In this document: piece by piece, positions 1 through 6,801 of the stretch
How positions within the stretch are numbered: position 1 is the stretch's first letter
Layout of the letters: every line of letters starts with the position of its first letter
Assembly: GCA_021808665.1 (NCBI GenBank)
Contig: JAKBBA010000116.1
Coordinates: 1 to 9,606 of the forward strand
Length of the DNA stretch: 9,606 nt
Reading direction: 5' to 3'
Origin: Actinomycetes bacterium
Lineage (GTDB): Bacteria > Actinomycetota > Acidimicrobiia > Acidimicrobiales > Palsa-688
The notes under the pieces: model-generated
Database searches by the model: none
Told to the model about the DNA's origin: nothing
What the model saw: only the letters and a program-made list of their open reading frames with translations
Position numbers and translations under genes: made by a program

Positions 1-1
1 G

Positions 2-36
2 CCTCTAGCCTCTAGCCTCTAGCCTCTAGCCTCTAG
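2..36. repeat. 7-bp tandem repeat, five copies of CCTCTAG
   Basis: Five perfect head-to-tail copies of CCTCTAG occupy 2-36, preceded by a G that fits the end of a unit. The array therefore probably continues past the left edge of the window, and its true copy number cannot be read here. The unit contains CTAG, a tetranucleotide usually scarce in bacterial genomes. No coding frame uses the repeat. It is a simple-sequence tract that could vary in length by slippage. Confidence 0.9.
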
Positions 37-49
37 CTTAGCTGGAAAG

Positions 50-226
50 CGTCAAAATTGGTCAGGATCTTAAAGTTCGAAATCGTTTGTACCAAAAAGT
101 GCGTTTCATGAGCGAGGGCTGGTACATGATCTTTTGAAAGCGAAGATCGTGTACCAAAAAGTGCGAAAAAACGCTTCAAATGGTCAGGCTGTGTCAGACC
201 CGCGAAGATCCTGACCAATTTTGACG
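50..226. repeat. 177-bp inverted-repeat element with nested hairpins (REP/MITE-like)
   Basis: Positions 50-71 and 205-226 are perfect 22-bp reverse complements, with outer sequence CGTCAAAATTGG on the left arm. Inside lies a second hairpin: 120-134 pairs with 142-156 with G-T wobbles at 127/149 and at the inner end (134/142), around a 7-base loop. A third pairing joins TGGTCAGG (181-188) with CCTGACCA (210-217). The 15-mer GTACCAAAAAGTGCG occurs twice in the same orientation, at 89-103 and 151-165. The arms resemble one another, with a shared core of AAGATC, then TG, then ACCA. The element thus reads as diverged copies of one motif in alternating orientation. No transposase and no obvious target-site duplication flank it. 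It could be a non-autonomous mobile element, a REP/BIME-like repeat or a structured RNA. Confidence 0.75.
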
Positions 227-263
227 GCCGTCGAAGCGAGCAAGGAAGCCCAGTGACGCAGGC

Positions 264-279
264 TGTGACGAACGTCACG
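264..279. promoter_or_regulatory. CRP-like palindromic operator
   Basis: The 16 bases read TGTGA, six bases (CGAACG), then TCACG. This matches nine of the ten defined positions of the CRP-family consensus TGTGA-N6-TCACA, which is also used by mycobacterial CRP. The perfect palindromic core spans 265-278. It lies about 80 bp upstream of the kinase start, with a TATATC (282-287) just after it that could be a -10 hexamer. A cAMP-responsive activator or repressor of the kinase is an inference. Chance palindromes of this size do occur, so confidence is moderate. Confidence 0.45.
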
Positions 280-344
280 GTTATATCGTCCGCACCATCC
301 CCAGTCAGCCTCGGGCCATCCACACGTTCGTGGCTTAGGGCCGG

Positions 345-350
345 TAGCCT
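345..350 (+). promoter_or_regulatory. Possible -10 element for a leaderless kinase mRNA
   Basis: TAGCCT fits the loose TANNNT -10 pattern and ends 8 bases before the GTG at 359. That spacing is typical of leaderless transcripts, which are common in actinobacteria. No Shine-Dalgarno sequence precedes the GTG, which supports a leaderless start. No good -35 hexamer is visible, so this is weak. Confidence 0.25.
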
Positions 351-358
351 TCGCTTTT

Positions 359-2362
359 GTGGTGGCGCTCCGAATCGACGAGCTGGTTGGGCGGGTCCTC
401 GGCGACCGCTACCGCTTGACGCGACCGCTCGGGGTCGGAGCCTCGGCCAACGTGTACGTGGGCGAGGACACCAAGCTCCGTCGGAGGGTGGCTGTGAAAC
501 TGCTCCACCCTGCGCTCGCTGGGGAGACAGCGTTCCTCATGCGCTTCGAGGCCGAAGCCCGCAACGTCGCCCGACTACGCCATCCAAACATCCTGCGCCT
601 CTACGACTCCGGGCGCGACGAGGCTGGACCGTATCTCGTGATGGAACTTCTCGAAGGTGGCAGCCTCCGATCGATCCTCGACCAGGGTTCGTTGCTGTCG
701 CCTGGCCAAGCCGCAGCCGTGGGCGCCGATACGGCTAAGGCGCTTGCGTATGCACACCGCCAGGGCGTCGTCCATCGTGATATCAAGCCGGCGAACCTAA
801 TTTTCGACGACGAAGGTCGCGTCTACATCGCCGACTTCGGGCTCGCTCGTGCGCTTGCGGAGGCCGCGCTCACCGAGCCTACCGGGGCAGTAGTCGGCAC
901 AGGACGCTACGCCGCTCCCGAGACCTTGGGCGGCGGACCCCTCGACGCCAAGGCGGACGTGTACTCGCTGGCCCTGGTTTTGGCGGAAGCGGTCAGCGGC
1001 ACTGTGCCCCTGGTCGCTGACACACCCCTTGGAACTCTAGCGCTGCGCGCGGGAAGGGACCTCACGGCGCCCGAATCCGCCGGGCCGCTCAGTTCCGCAC
1101 TCGAGTCCGCCGGAAGGTGCCAGCCAGCGGAACGGGTTGCTGCAGCAGAGTTTGCGGAGGCGCTCGACGACGTCGGATCCAGGCTTCCCCGCCCGGCCCC
1201 TCTCGCATTGCGCACCCTCGGCGACAGCGAGGCGCTCGCAGGCGAGCCCGTCGACCCCACCGAGCTTCCTGGCCGTCCGGTCCTCTTCGACATGGGCGAA
1301 CACGGCGGCGCTGATGTAGCCTCCGCTGCACGCGCTGGGGCCACGCTCACGGCCGAGGCCTCCTCACACTCAGCGGCGGGATTCGACGATTCCGTGAATC
1401 CGCCGGGCATCGTCGAAGCGCACGGCGATGCTGCTGATCCTTTCGAGTCGAAGGGCCAGGACGCAAAGCGAGGTGGGCGCACCTGGAAGCTCGCTGCCCT
1501 CGTCGCGGCGATCCTCCTGCTGCTCGGCGGGGGAGGGCTCGCTTGGGCGGCAGCCACCGGCAAGTTTCTGCCCGCCAGCCACCCTGTCCCGGTCCTGGTC
1601 GGCGACAACCGGGCGCAGGCTCTCGGCGCTGTCTCGCGCCTGCACCTGAAACTCGACGTCGCCTCGAGCGCCTACAACTCGAAGTACCCGTCGGGTCAGG
1701 TGGTCAGCCAGGCCCCTGCATCCGGAAAAATTAGGGAAGGTCAGACCGTGAGCGTTGTTCTCTCGCTCGGCCCGGAACCGGTGAAAGTTCCGGCGGTAAA
1801 AGGCGACACGGAGCAGGCGGCCGAGCAGGCATTGCAGGCGCTTGGACTGGGCTTCAAGCTCGCCCCCGGTGCGACGTCTATGACGGTTCCTGCCGGCGAG
1901 GTCATCTCTGCCGCTCCCTCCTCGGGGACGCTGTTACCCGGCCAGTCGGTCACGATCGTCGCATCCCTTGGGAAACCTAAGGTTGCTGTTCCTTCGCTTA
2001 GCTCCAACGCGAGCTTCGCGACCGTGTCCGCAGCCATCGACGCTGCGGGTCTCTCCGTGTCAGAGATCAGCGACTACAGCACGACCGTACCCAAGGGTGA
2101 CGTGATTTCCCTCAACCCGTCGTCGGCAACGACGCTCACCGTCGGTGACAGGGTCACCGTGGACGTTTCGCTAGGACCTCACGATGTGGCTGTCCCACAG
2201 GTCGCGGGCGACTCGGTCGGTGCGGCGGTGCAGGCCCTCTCAGCGCTCGGGCTCGGCGTCGCCGGGACCAACGGGAGCCCGATCAACTCGGTCACTTCGA
2301 CTTTGCCCGCCTCTGGCACCGAAGTCCTCTATGGAAGCTCGGTGACCCTGGTCACGGGATGA
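359..2362 (+). CDS. Transmembrane Ser/Thr protein kinase with four PASTA domains (PknB type)
   Basis: This 667-residue PknB/Stk1-type receptor kinase phosphorylates proteins on Ser/Thr in response to cell-wall fragments or lipid II, which the outer PASTA domains are known to sense in this family. The kinase domain spans about residues 12-275. It has a glycine loop LGVGASANV (24-32), ATP-anchoring Lys47, helix-C Glu66, HRDIKPAN (139-146, catalytic Asp141), DFG (159-161) and APE (186-188). Thr172 and Thr175 in the activation loop are possible autophosphorylation sites. An acidic, Ala-rich linker leads to one membrane segment (about 378-398), then PASTA repeats at about 409-474, 475-541, 542-609 and 610-667. 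All catalytic residues are present. The start is GTG 359 without a Shine-Dalgarno; GTG 362 is the alternative. The usual neighbours (rodA, pbpA, FHA proteins, phosphatase) are not visible downstream. The product is near certain; its substrates are unknown. Confidence 0.95.
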   Translation: MVALRIDELVGRVLGDRYRLTRPLGVGASANVYVGEDTKLRRRVAVKLLHPALAGETAFLMRFEAEARNVARLRHPNILRLYDSGRDEAGPYLVMELLEGGSLRSILDQGSLLSPGQAAAVGADTAKALAYAHRQGVVHRDIKPANLIFDDEGRVYIADFGLARALAEAALTEPTGAVVGTGRYAAPETLGGGPLDAKADVYSLALVLAEAVSGTVPLVADTPLGTLALRAGRDLTAPESAGPLSSALESAGRCQPAERVAAAEFAEALDDVGSRLPRPAPLALRTLGDSEALAGEPVDPTELPGRPVLFDMGEHGGADVASAARAGATLTAEASSHSAAGFDDSVNPPGIVEAHGDAADPFESKGQDAKRGGRTWKLAALVAAILLLLGGGGLAWAAATGKFLPASHPVPVLVGDNRAQALGAVSRLHLKLDVASSAYNSKYPSGQVVSQAPASGKIREGQTVSVVLSLGPEPVKVPAVKGDTEQAAEQALQALGLGFKLAPGATSMTVPAGEVISAAPSSGTLLPGQSVTIVASLGKPKVAVPSLSSNASFATVSAAIDAAGLSVSEISDYSTTVPKGDVISLNPSSATTLTVGDRVTVDVSLGPHDVAVPQVAGDSVGAAVQALSALGLGVAGTNGSPINSVTSTLPASGTEVLYGSSVTLVTG

Positions 2363-2474
2363 GCATCCGCGCCTCGACTATCGCCGTCTGAGTGTCGCCC
2401 GTCGAAGCCGATCTCGTCGTGTGGCTAAGATCGAGGAAGGTTATTACCCCGGGCGAGTCGGGGGAGCAACTGAC

Positions 2475-2480
2475 GGGAGG
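2475..2480 (+). promoter_or_regulatory. Ribosome binding site that sets the ketosynthase start
   Basis: GGGAGG lies 6 bases before ATG 2487 and is a good Shine-Dalgarno match. It favours ATG 2487 over the in-frame GTG at 2421, which would add 22 residues unlike a ketosynthase N-terminus. Confidence 0.75.
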
Positions 2481-2486
2481 GTCGCA

Positions 2487-3671
2487 ATGTCCGCTCTATC
2501 GAACCCCAATCTCCGCACCGGGATCTGCGGGCTAGGCGCGGTCAGCGGATACGGCTGGGGTAAGGAGTCGCTCTGGGAAGGTGTCTTGTCGGGTAGGTCC
2601 GCGGTCCGGATGGTGTCAGTCGACGGCCGGGAATATCTAGCCGCACGCCCTGCGCCTGAAGGTCCCGAGGGATCGGTCCGGGACCATCCCTCGCGCTACG
2701 GCCGTGCGCTGTTTGCTGCGACCCGGGAGGCAGTCGCCGACGCGCGCACCCGAGGGTGGGTTCCCGGAGCCCGAGTCGGTATGATCGGAGCTGGGTCGGT
2801 CGGAGACGTGGAATTCCGGCGGAGCTATCTCGGAGAGCATCACGGGCGACTGCGAAACAGGGATTATCTGGGTTTGATTCCCTCGACGGCACCGGCGATG
2901 CTGTTGCGAGACCTCGGTTTCTCGGGTGGACCAGTCATGAATATCCAGGCGGCGTGCGCCGCGACCAACGTCGCCTTGGTCGTCGCTTGGCAGTGGCTTG
3001 TCAGCGGATTCGCAACAGACGTGATCGTGTCTGCGTGCGACTTCTCGGCCCTTCCGGAGGACGCCGATCAATTTTTTAAAATGGGAGCTCTTGCAGTCAA
3101 AGGTGATCCCCTTGACATGTCAAGGCCCTTCCAGGAGGGTTCTAGGGGTTTTGTTGTCGGTGAGGCTGCTGCAACGCTCATCATGTCCACCCGTTATGAC
3201 AAGGGATACGGATTGTTCCTAGGCGGATCCATGGTCCAGGACCCGTATCATCCCATCTCCTTGAACCCGGACCTGACCGAACTGGTCAACACCTTCGAGG
3301 GGGCCCTTTCATCGGCCGGCGTCGGACGTCGTGACGTCAGCTACCTGTACTCACATGGGACCGGCACGTCGCAGAGCGACTCGGCAGAAATTGGCGTCGC
3401 GGAAAAGGTCCTTGACTCTGGCGTGACATTCCTGGCTACGAAGCCTCTCACCGGTCACTGTCAGGGCGCTTCTGCGGGGGTTGAGGGAGTGTTGGCGCTT
3501 CTCGGACTGGAGCGGGGAACGATGCCTTCGGTTGTGCCAGTCGCGAACGCGTATTCCCGGTTGGCTAGTGGACCACAACCTCGCCGAGATGGCGTGGTCC
3601 TAAAGTCGGCCATCGGCATGGGCGGCTTCAACTCGGCCGTCATATATGCCCCCCCGGATTTTCAGCCCTAG
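2487..3671 (+). CDS. Stand-alone beta-ketoacyl synthase (KAS I/II, FabF-like thiolase fold)
   Basis: A 394-residue decarboxylating condensing enzyme that would join an acyl thioester to malonyl-ACP in the cytoplasm, in fatty-acid or polyketide-type chain extension. The N-terminus GICGLGAVSGYG (12-23) matches the KAS opening strand. The nucleophile is Cys157 in QAACAATN, where FabF has TACTSG-like residues. The first His is His290 in SHGTGTSQSD, the conserved Lys is Lys319, and the second His is His324 in TGHCQGASAG. The C-terminal GMGGFNSAV replaces the usual GFGGTN motif. SRPFQEGSRGFVVGEAA matches the family's SRP-GFV-GEG region. The enzyme should be catalytically competent but is diverged from housekeeping FabF, and no ACP, acyltransferase or chain-length partner sits beside it. 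It follows the kinase by 124 bp on the same strand. A specialised role in an unusual lipid or a secondary metabolite is inferred; the substrate is unknown. Confidence 0.88.
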   Translation: MSALSNPNLRTGICGLGAVSGYGWGKESLWEGVLSGRSAVRMVSVDGREYLAARPAPEGPEGSVRDHPSRYGRALFAATREAVADARTRGWVPGARVGMIGAGSVGDVEFRRSYLGEHHGRLRNRDYLGLIPSTAPAMLLRDLGFSGGPVMNIQAACAATNVALVVAWQWLVSGFATDVIVSACDFSALPEDADQFFKMGALAVKGDPLDMSRPFQEGSRGFVVGEAAATLIMSTRYDKGYGLFLGGSMVQDPYHPISLNPDLTELVNTFEGALSSAGVGRRDVSYLYSHGTGTSQSDSAEIGVAEKVLDSGVTFLATKPLTGHCQGASAGVEGVLALLGLERGTMPSVVPVANAYSRLASGPQPRRDGVVLKSAIGMGGFNSAVIYAPPDFQP

Positions 3672-3707
3672 CCGTAGCTAGGCGGCTCGGACGGCGTCTT
3701 CGAGGTC

Positions 3708-3716
3708 GGGGGGGGG
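3708..3716 (+). repeat. Run of nine G residues between ketosynthase and c-di-GMP gene
   Basis: Nine consecutive G residues lie in the 147-bp intergenic gap, about 52 bp upstream of the sigma-28-like -35 element. Homopolymer G tracts are slippage-prone. Here the tract is outside the coding sequence and outside the core promoter, so any effect would be on upstream regulation. Confidence 0.8.
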
Positions 3717-3767
3717 TGCCACTAGGAGCTTTTGGCAGCTGAGGCGGGGAAAAACGCGAACTCACGT

Positions 3768-3795
3768 GAAAGTTATCGTTCCGTTATGCCGATAG
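3768..3795 (+). promoter_or_regulatory. Sigma-28 (FliA/WhiG)-like promoter of the c-di-GMP gene
   Basis: GAAAGTTA (3768-3775) resembles the -35 element TAAAGTTT, and GCCGATAG (3788-3795) matches the -10 element GCCGATAA at seven of eight positions. The gap between them is 12 bases, against the usual 11, which sigma-28 promoters tolerate. The expected start site near 3802 gives a leader of about 17 bases carrying AGGAGG (3805-3810) before GTG 3819. The positions of promoter, ribosome binding site and start codon fit together well. This suggests control by a FliA or WhiG-class sigma factor, meaning motility or development. Confidence 0.6.
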
Positions 3796-3804
3796 CTTGC
3801 GCGT

Positions 3805-3810
3805 AGGAGG
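3805..3810 (+). promoter_or_regulatory. Strong ribosome binding site for the GGDEF-EAL gene
   Basis: AGGAGG is a perfect Shine-Dalgarno core, 8 bases before GTG 3819. It supports that GTG as the start. Confidence 0.8.
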
Positions 3811-3818
3811 ACCTCTGC

Positions 3819-6794
3819 GTGCGGGAAGTGTTTAGAGGTGGCGAACAATTGAAGGTGGTAGACGAGGTATTCGGTCCTGGCGGGACCGTTACCTCGTCCC
3901 CCGCGCCGAAGGCGACGGCAAAGCGAAAGACAACGGCGCGCCCAGAGACGGCTGGCCGGCGGGACATCCACGAGCGAGGAAAGGTGTCTGCGGCGTCTCG
4001 GGGCCTCATGGAGTCTGCCAACCCCGAGATGGTCGTCACCTTGTTGGACCAGCTCGGTATGGCTGCTTTCGTTGTTTTTCGTAATGAATCGCATGATTCG
4101 GTAGCTACAACTTCGAACCTCGAGCGATTGTTGCGAGTCGACGGACGTGCCTTCGGAACTCTCGACGACGTCCTACGTAATGTCGACGAGCCTGGCAGGT
4201 CAGCCCTGGTGCGCTCGTTGCGGGCTCCGGTGGAGGTCGGCTCGACTTTCGAGTTTCCGGTCCGCTTGAGCGGGGCTCCCGGCCTGGACGCATCGGCAGT
4301 TGTGAGGGGGGCGTGGGTGGCGACCTCCCGTGGCCGGACGCTCATCGCAGCGTTCGACACGAGCGACCACGTCGGCGAAAGCACCGTGGAGATAGCCGAG
4401 TCATATCGAGCTCTCGCTGAGGTGAGCCCAGACATAATTCTCGTCCATCAGGACGGCAGGATTGTGTACGCAAACCCGGCGGCGAATCGCTACGCGAAAT
4501 GCCCGTCCGGCAACTGCCTCGCGGGAATGCCGATCCTCGACTTCCTGACTCCACGCTCGCAGAAAACCCTCGTCGAGCGTTTGAGCGCTATCGGCTCAGG
4601 ATCGGGAGCAGCAGAGTTCGCCGAGGAGACGGCAGTAGCCTTCGACGGGACCGAGTTCGATATCGAGGCTACATCGATAGCAACCACATGGGGCGGCCGT
4701 CCTGCGTTTCAGGCCGTAGCGAGGGTCATAACAGAACGCAAGGAGGCCGAGCGCAAGCTCAGATCCCAGGCTGCTTTGGTAGATGCTATTTCCGAAGCAG
4801 TGATCGTCGCTGATGGAACGCGCTTTAGAAATCTGACGATCACGTCCTGGTCTCGAGGTGCGCAACGGATATTCGGCACCTCCCCCGATGAAGTTGAGGG
4901 CCAGCGCTTTAAAGATGTCTTTAAGGGATCCGACAATATTGCCGCGTCCGCTTGGCGACACCTACTTAGGCGTGGATCATTTGCCCGCGAGGCCGACCTG
5001 GTTCGGGCGAACGGGGAGCGATTCCCGGCCCATATCTCGGTGACGCTCGTGCGCGACGAAGCAGATGTACCAACGGGATGCATCGTCGTGATTACCGACG
5101 TAACCGACCGCAAGGCAAGTGAAGCCGCCCACAAAAAGTTGGAGGACAGGCATGCGGCCGTAGTCGAGGCTCTCGACGAAGGCGTCATCGTACTTGCCTC
5201 TAACGGAACCGTAGAGTTCCTAAACGCAGCCGCCGAACGGATTTTGCATCTGGACGGACCGGTAGTGGGATCGAATGCCGCTGCGCTGAAGTGGGACATC
5301 GTCGATGAAGACGGCGCGAAGATACTGCCTTCTGATTGGCCCTCACTGAAGACGGTTCGTACGGGGACGCCGTGTACCAACGTTGTTTGCGGGATCACCA
5401 CCCCCGATGGAGTCGTCTGGACTTCCGTAAATTCCAGGCCCCTGGCGTCTGCTGACCAAAATGGGTGCTACGCAACGGTCTGTTCTATTACCGATGTTAC
5501 CGAGACGAGGAGTGCGCGAGAGCGCCTCGCGCACGCCGCTACTCACGACTCTCTCACCGGACTTCCAAATCGGTCTGGCGTGGAGCAATTGATGAAGCGC
5601 TTATCCAGAGGCCGTTCGGAGTCGGTAGGAGTGATCTTTATTGACCTGGACTCGTTCAAGTACGTAAACGACTCGTTGGGTCATACCGCTGGCGACGAGG
5701 TTCTGTCAGTCGTCGCCAAACGTCTGTCCAGAGCTGCCTCCGCAAAAGGATTCGAGGTGGGTCGTCTGGCGGGAGACGAATTCGTAATGGTCTGCCCGGG
5801 CATTGAGGACATCGTGTCCGCAGCGACTATCGCCGAGACGGTTCTCGAGAGGCTTTCCTACCCGATGACGCTGACAGACCCCAGTTCGTCCGGCCACACC
5901 TTAAACCTCACGGCGTCAGCGGGTGTAGCGGTCATCGAGGCCGACCGGCTGGTAGTGGACGGACTCGTTTGCGCCGACTTGGCGATGTACGCCGCAAAGC
6001 AGATCGGAGGAAACCGCGTCGAAATCTTTGACACGGCATTGAGAGAGAAGGCGCGGGAGCGATTGGAGCTGCGGGAGGACCTCTGCGCGGCGCTGCTTGG
6101 AGACCAGTTCCGTGTCGTCTACCAGCCGATTGTCAACCAGAAGGCGGAGGTCACCTCCTACGAGGCGCTCCTACGCTGGGAGCATCCCACACGGGGAGCC
6201 GTTCCACCGAGCGTATTCATTCCGGCAGCAGAGGAGGCTGGGTTAATCGTCGACCTTGGCGCCTGGGTGCTGCGTAAGGCGGCTGAACAGGCGGCACAAT
6301 GGCACGCGGCCGGATGTGGAGCCACAGTGTCAGTCAACTTGTCGCCCCGCCAGATCTGCGACCAGAACCTTCTTTCTACTGTTCGAGAGGTGCTCGCTGA
6401 CACCGGGCTGCCTCCTGGGGTCCTTTTCGTCGAGGTAACCGAATCGTCTCTCATCCAGAACATTCAGCTCGCTTCGGCAGTCCTCTCGCAGATCAAAGAA
6501 CTTGGTATTGGTCTGTCGATTGACGACTTTGGTACCGGCTACTCCTCGCTTTCGTACCTCGATCAACTTCCTTTCGACGTTCTCAAAGTCGATCGCTCGT
6601 TCGTGTCTGCGATACGCGACCCGGAGTCCGACTGCACGCTGGTGTCGGGAATCGTGTCGTTGGCTCATTCTCTCGGGTTGCTCGTGGTGGCCGAGGGCGT
6701 GGAGACTCCCGAGCAGGCCTCCGTCCTCGGATCGCTAGGCGTCGACCTGATGCAAGGTTACCTTTATGGCCGACCCGGGGCACCTCCCGCCTAG
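3819..6794 (+). CDS. Soluble multi-PAS GGDEF-EAL cyclic-di-GMP turnover protein
   Basis: A 991-residue sensor that makes and/or degrades cyclic di-GMP. Domains in order: a basic N-terminus; a possible degenerate PAS (about 68-185); three PAS domains (about 196-310, 319-435, 445-560); GGDEF (about 575-733); EAL (about 755-990). No membrane segment is visible, so it should be cytoplasmic and sense an internal signal through the PAS domains. The cyclase signature is AGDEF (651-655), with Asp609, Asn617 and Asp618 in DLDSFKYVND. The RxxD inhibitory site expected five residues upstream of it is absent. The EAL domain has EAL (782-784), Asn840, Glu875, Asp902-Asp903 in DDFGTG, Lys923 and Glu959, so phosphodiesterase activity is likely. 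Both active sites look usable; which dominates cannot be told. The start is GTG 3819 behind AGGAGG. The gene probably has its own sigma-28-like promoter rather than depending on the ketosynthase gene. Confidence 0.95.
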   Translation: MREVFRGGEQLKVVDEVFGPGGTVTSSPAPKATAKRKTTARPETAGRRDIHERGKVSAASRGLMESANPEMVVTLLDQLGMAAFVVFRNESHDSVATTSNLERLLRVDGRAFGTLDDVLRNVDEPGRSALVRSLRAPVEVGSTFEFPVRLSGAPGLDASAVVRGAWVATSRGRTLIAAFDTSDHVGESTVEIAESYRALAEVSPDIILVHQDGRIVYANPAANRYAKCPSGNCLAGMPILDFLTPRSQKTLVERLSAIGSGSGAAEFAEETAVAFDGTEFDIEATSIATTWGGRPAFQAVARVITERKEAERKLRSQAALVDAISEAVIVADGTRFRNLTITSWSRGAQRIFGTSPDEVEGQRFKDVFKGSDNIAASAWRHLLRRGSFAREADLVRANGERFPAHISVTLVRDEADVPTGCIVVITDVTDRKASEAAHKKLEDRHAAVVEALDEGVIVLASNGTVEFLNAAAERILHLDGPVVGSNAAALKWDIVDEDGAKILPSDWPSLKTVRTGTPCTNVVCGITTPDGVVWTSVNSRPLASADQNGCYATVCSITDVTETRSARERLAHAATHDSLTGLPNRSGVEQLMKRLSRGRSESVGVIFIDLDSFKYVNDSLGHTAGDEVLSVVAKRLSRAASAKGFEVGRLAGDEFVMVCPGIEDIVSAATIAETVLERLSYPMTLTDPSSSGHTLNLTASAGVAVIEADRLVVDGLVCADLAMYAAKQIGGNRVEIFDTALREKARERLELREDLCAALLGDQFRVVYQPIVNQKAEVTSYEALLRWEHPTRGAVPPSVFIPAAEEAGLIVDLGAWVLRKAAEQAAQWHAAGCGATVSVNLSPRQICDQNLLSTVREVLADTGLPPGVLFVEVTESSLIQNIQLASAVLSQIKELGIGLSIDDFGTGYSSLSYLDQLPFDVLKVDRSFVSAIRDPESDCTLVSGIVSLAHSLGLLVVAEGVETPEQASVLGSLGVDLMQGYLYGRPGAPPA

Positions 6795-6801
6795 GGTCGG
6801 C
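6769..6801 (+). other. Inverted repeat across the stop codon of the GGDEF-EAL gene
   Basis: GCCGACCC (6769-6776) and GGGTCGGC (6794-6801) are perfect 8-bp reverse complements separated by 17 bases, and the stop codon lies at 6792-6794. The hairpin is GC-rich but has no T tract after it, so it is not a standard intrinsic terminator. It could slow 3' decay or aid Rho-dependent termination before the Rieske gene. Confidence 0.4.

Larger units (their letters stand above)
1..358. other. Gene-free region upstream of the kinase
   Basis: No convincing coding sequence is present in these 358 bases. Open frames here (for example on the minus strand across 33-323) run through inverted repeats and lack recognisable protein features. 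The stretch holds a 7-bp tandem repeat, a 177-bp inverted-repeat element that is clearly more AT-rich than the genes around it, a CRP-like palindrome and a possible promoter for the kinase. No upstream gene end is visible, so the upstream neighbour lies outside the window. Confidence 0.75.

Noticed and set aside
50..226. CRISPR array or integron attC site
   Set aside because: Repeats are diverged, alternate in orientation and lack regular spacers, which excludes CRISPR. No integrase or cassette structure is seen, so attC is unsupported.
907..1608. A 233-codon open frame on the minus strand inside the kinase gene
   Set aside because: It is fully antisense to the kinase linker and domain, is of low complexity (Ala/Ser/Pro-rich), and has no recognisable motif. 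High GC explains the open frame.
2388..2414. A second sigma-28-like promoter ahead of the ketosynthase
   Set aside because: GCCGATCT matches six of eight -10 bases, but the -35 region does not resemble TAAAGTTT. Such partial matches are expected by chance in GC-rich DNA.
2421..2486. GTG 2421 as the ketosynthase start
   Set aside because: It has no Shine-Dalgarno, and the extra residues do not resemble a ketosynthase N-terminus. GGGAGG placed ahead of ATG 2487 is a better start.
3667..3682. Hairpin CCTAGC-CGTA-GCTAGG over the ketosynthase stop as an intrinsic terminator
   Set aside because: The stem is only 6 bp, is not very GC-rich and is followed by no T tract.
4709..5401. A 230-codon minus-strand open frame inside the GGDEF-EAL gene
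   Set aside because: It lies opposite clear PAS domains and its translation shows no family features. The same holds for the smaller frame at 3773-4435.
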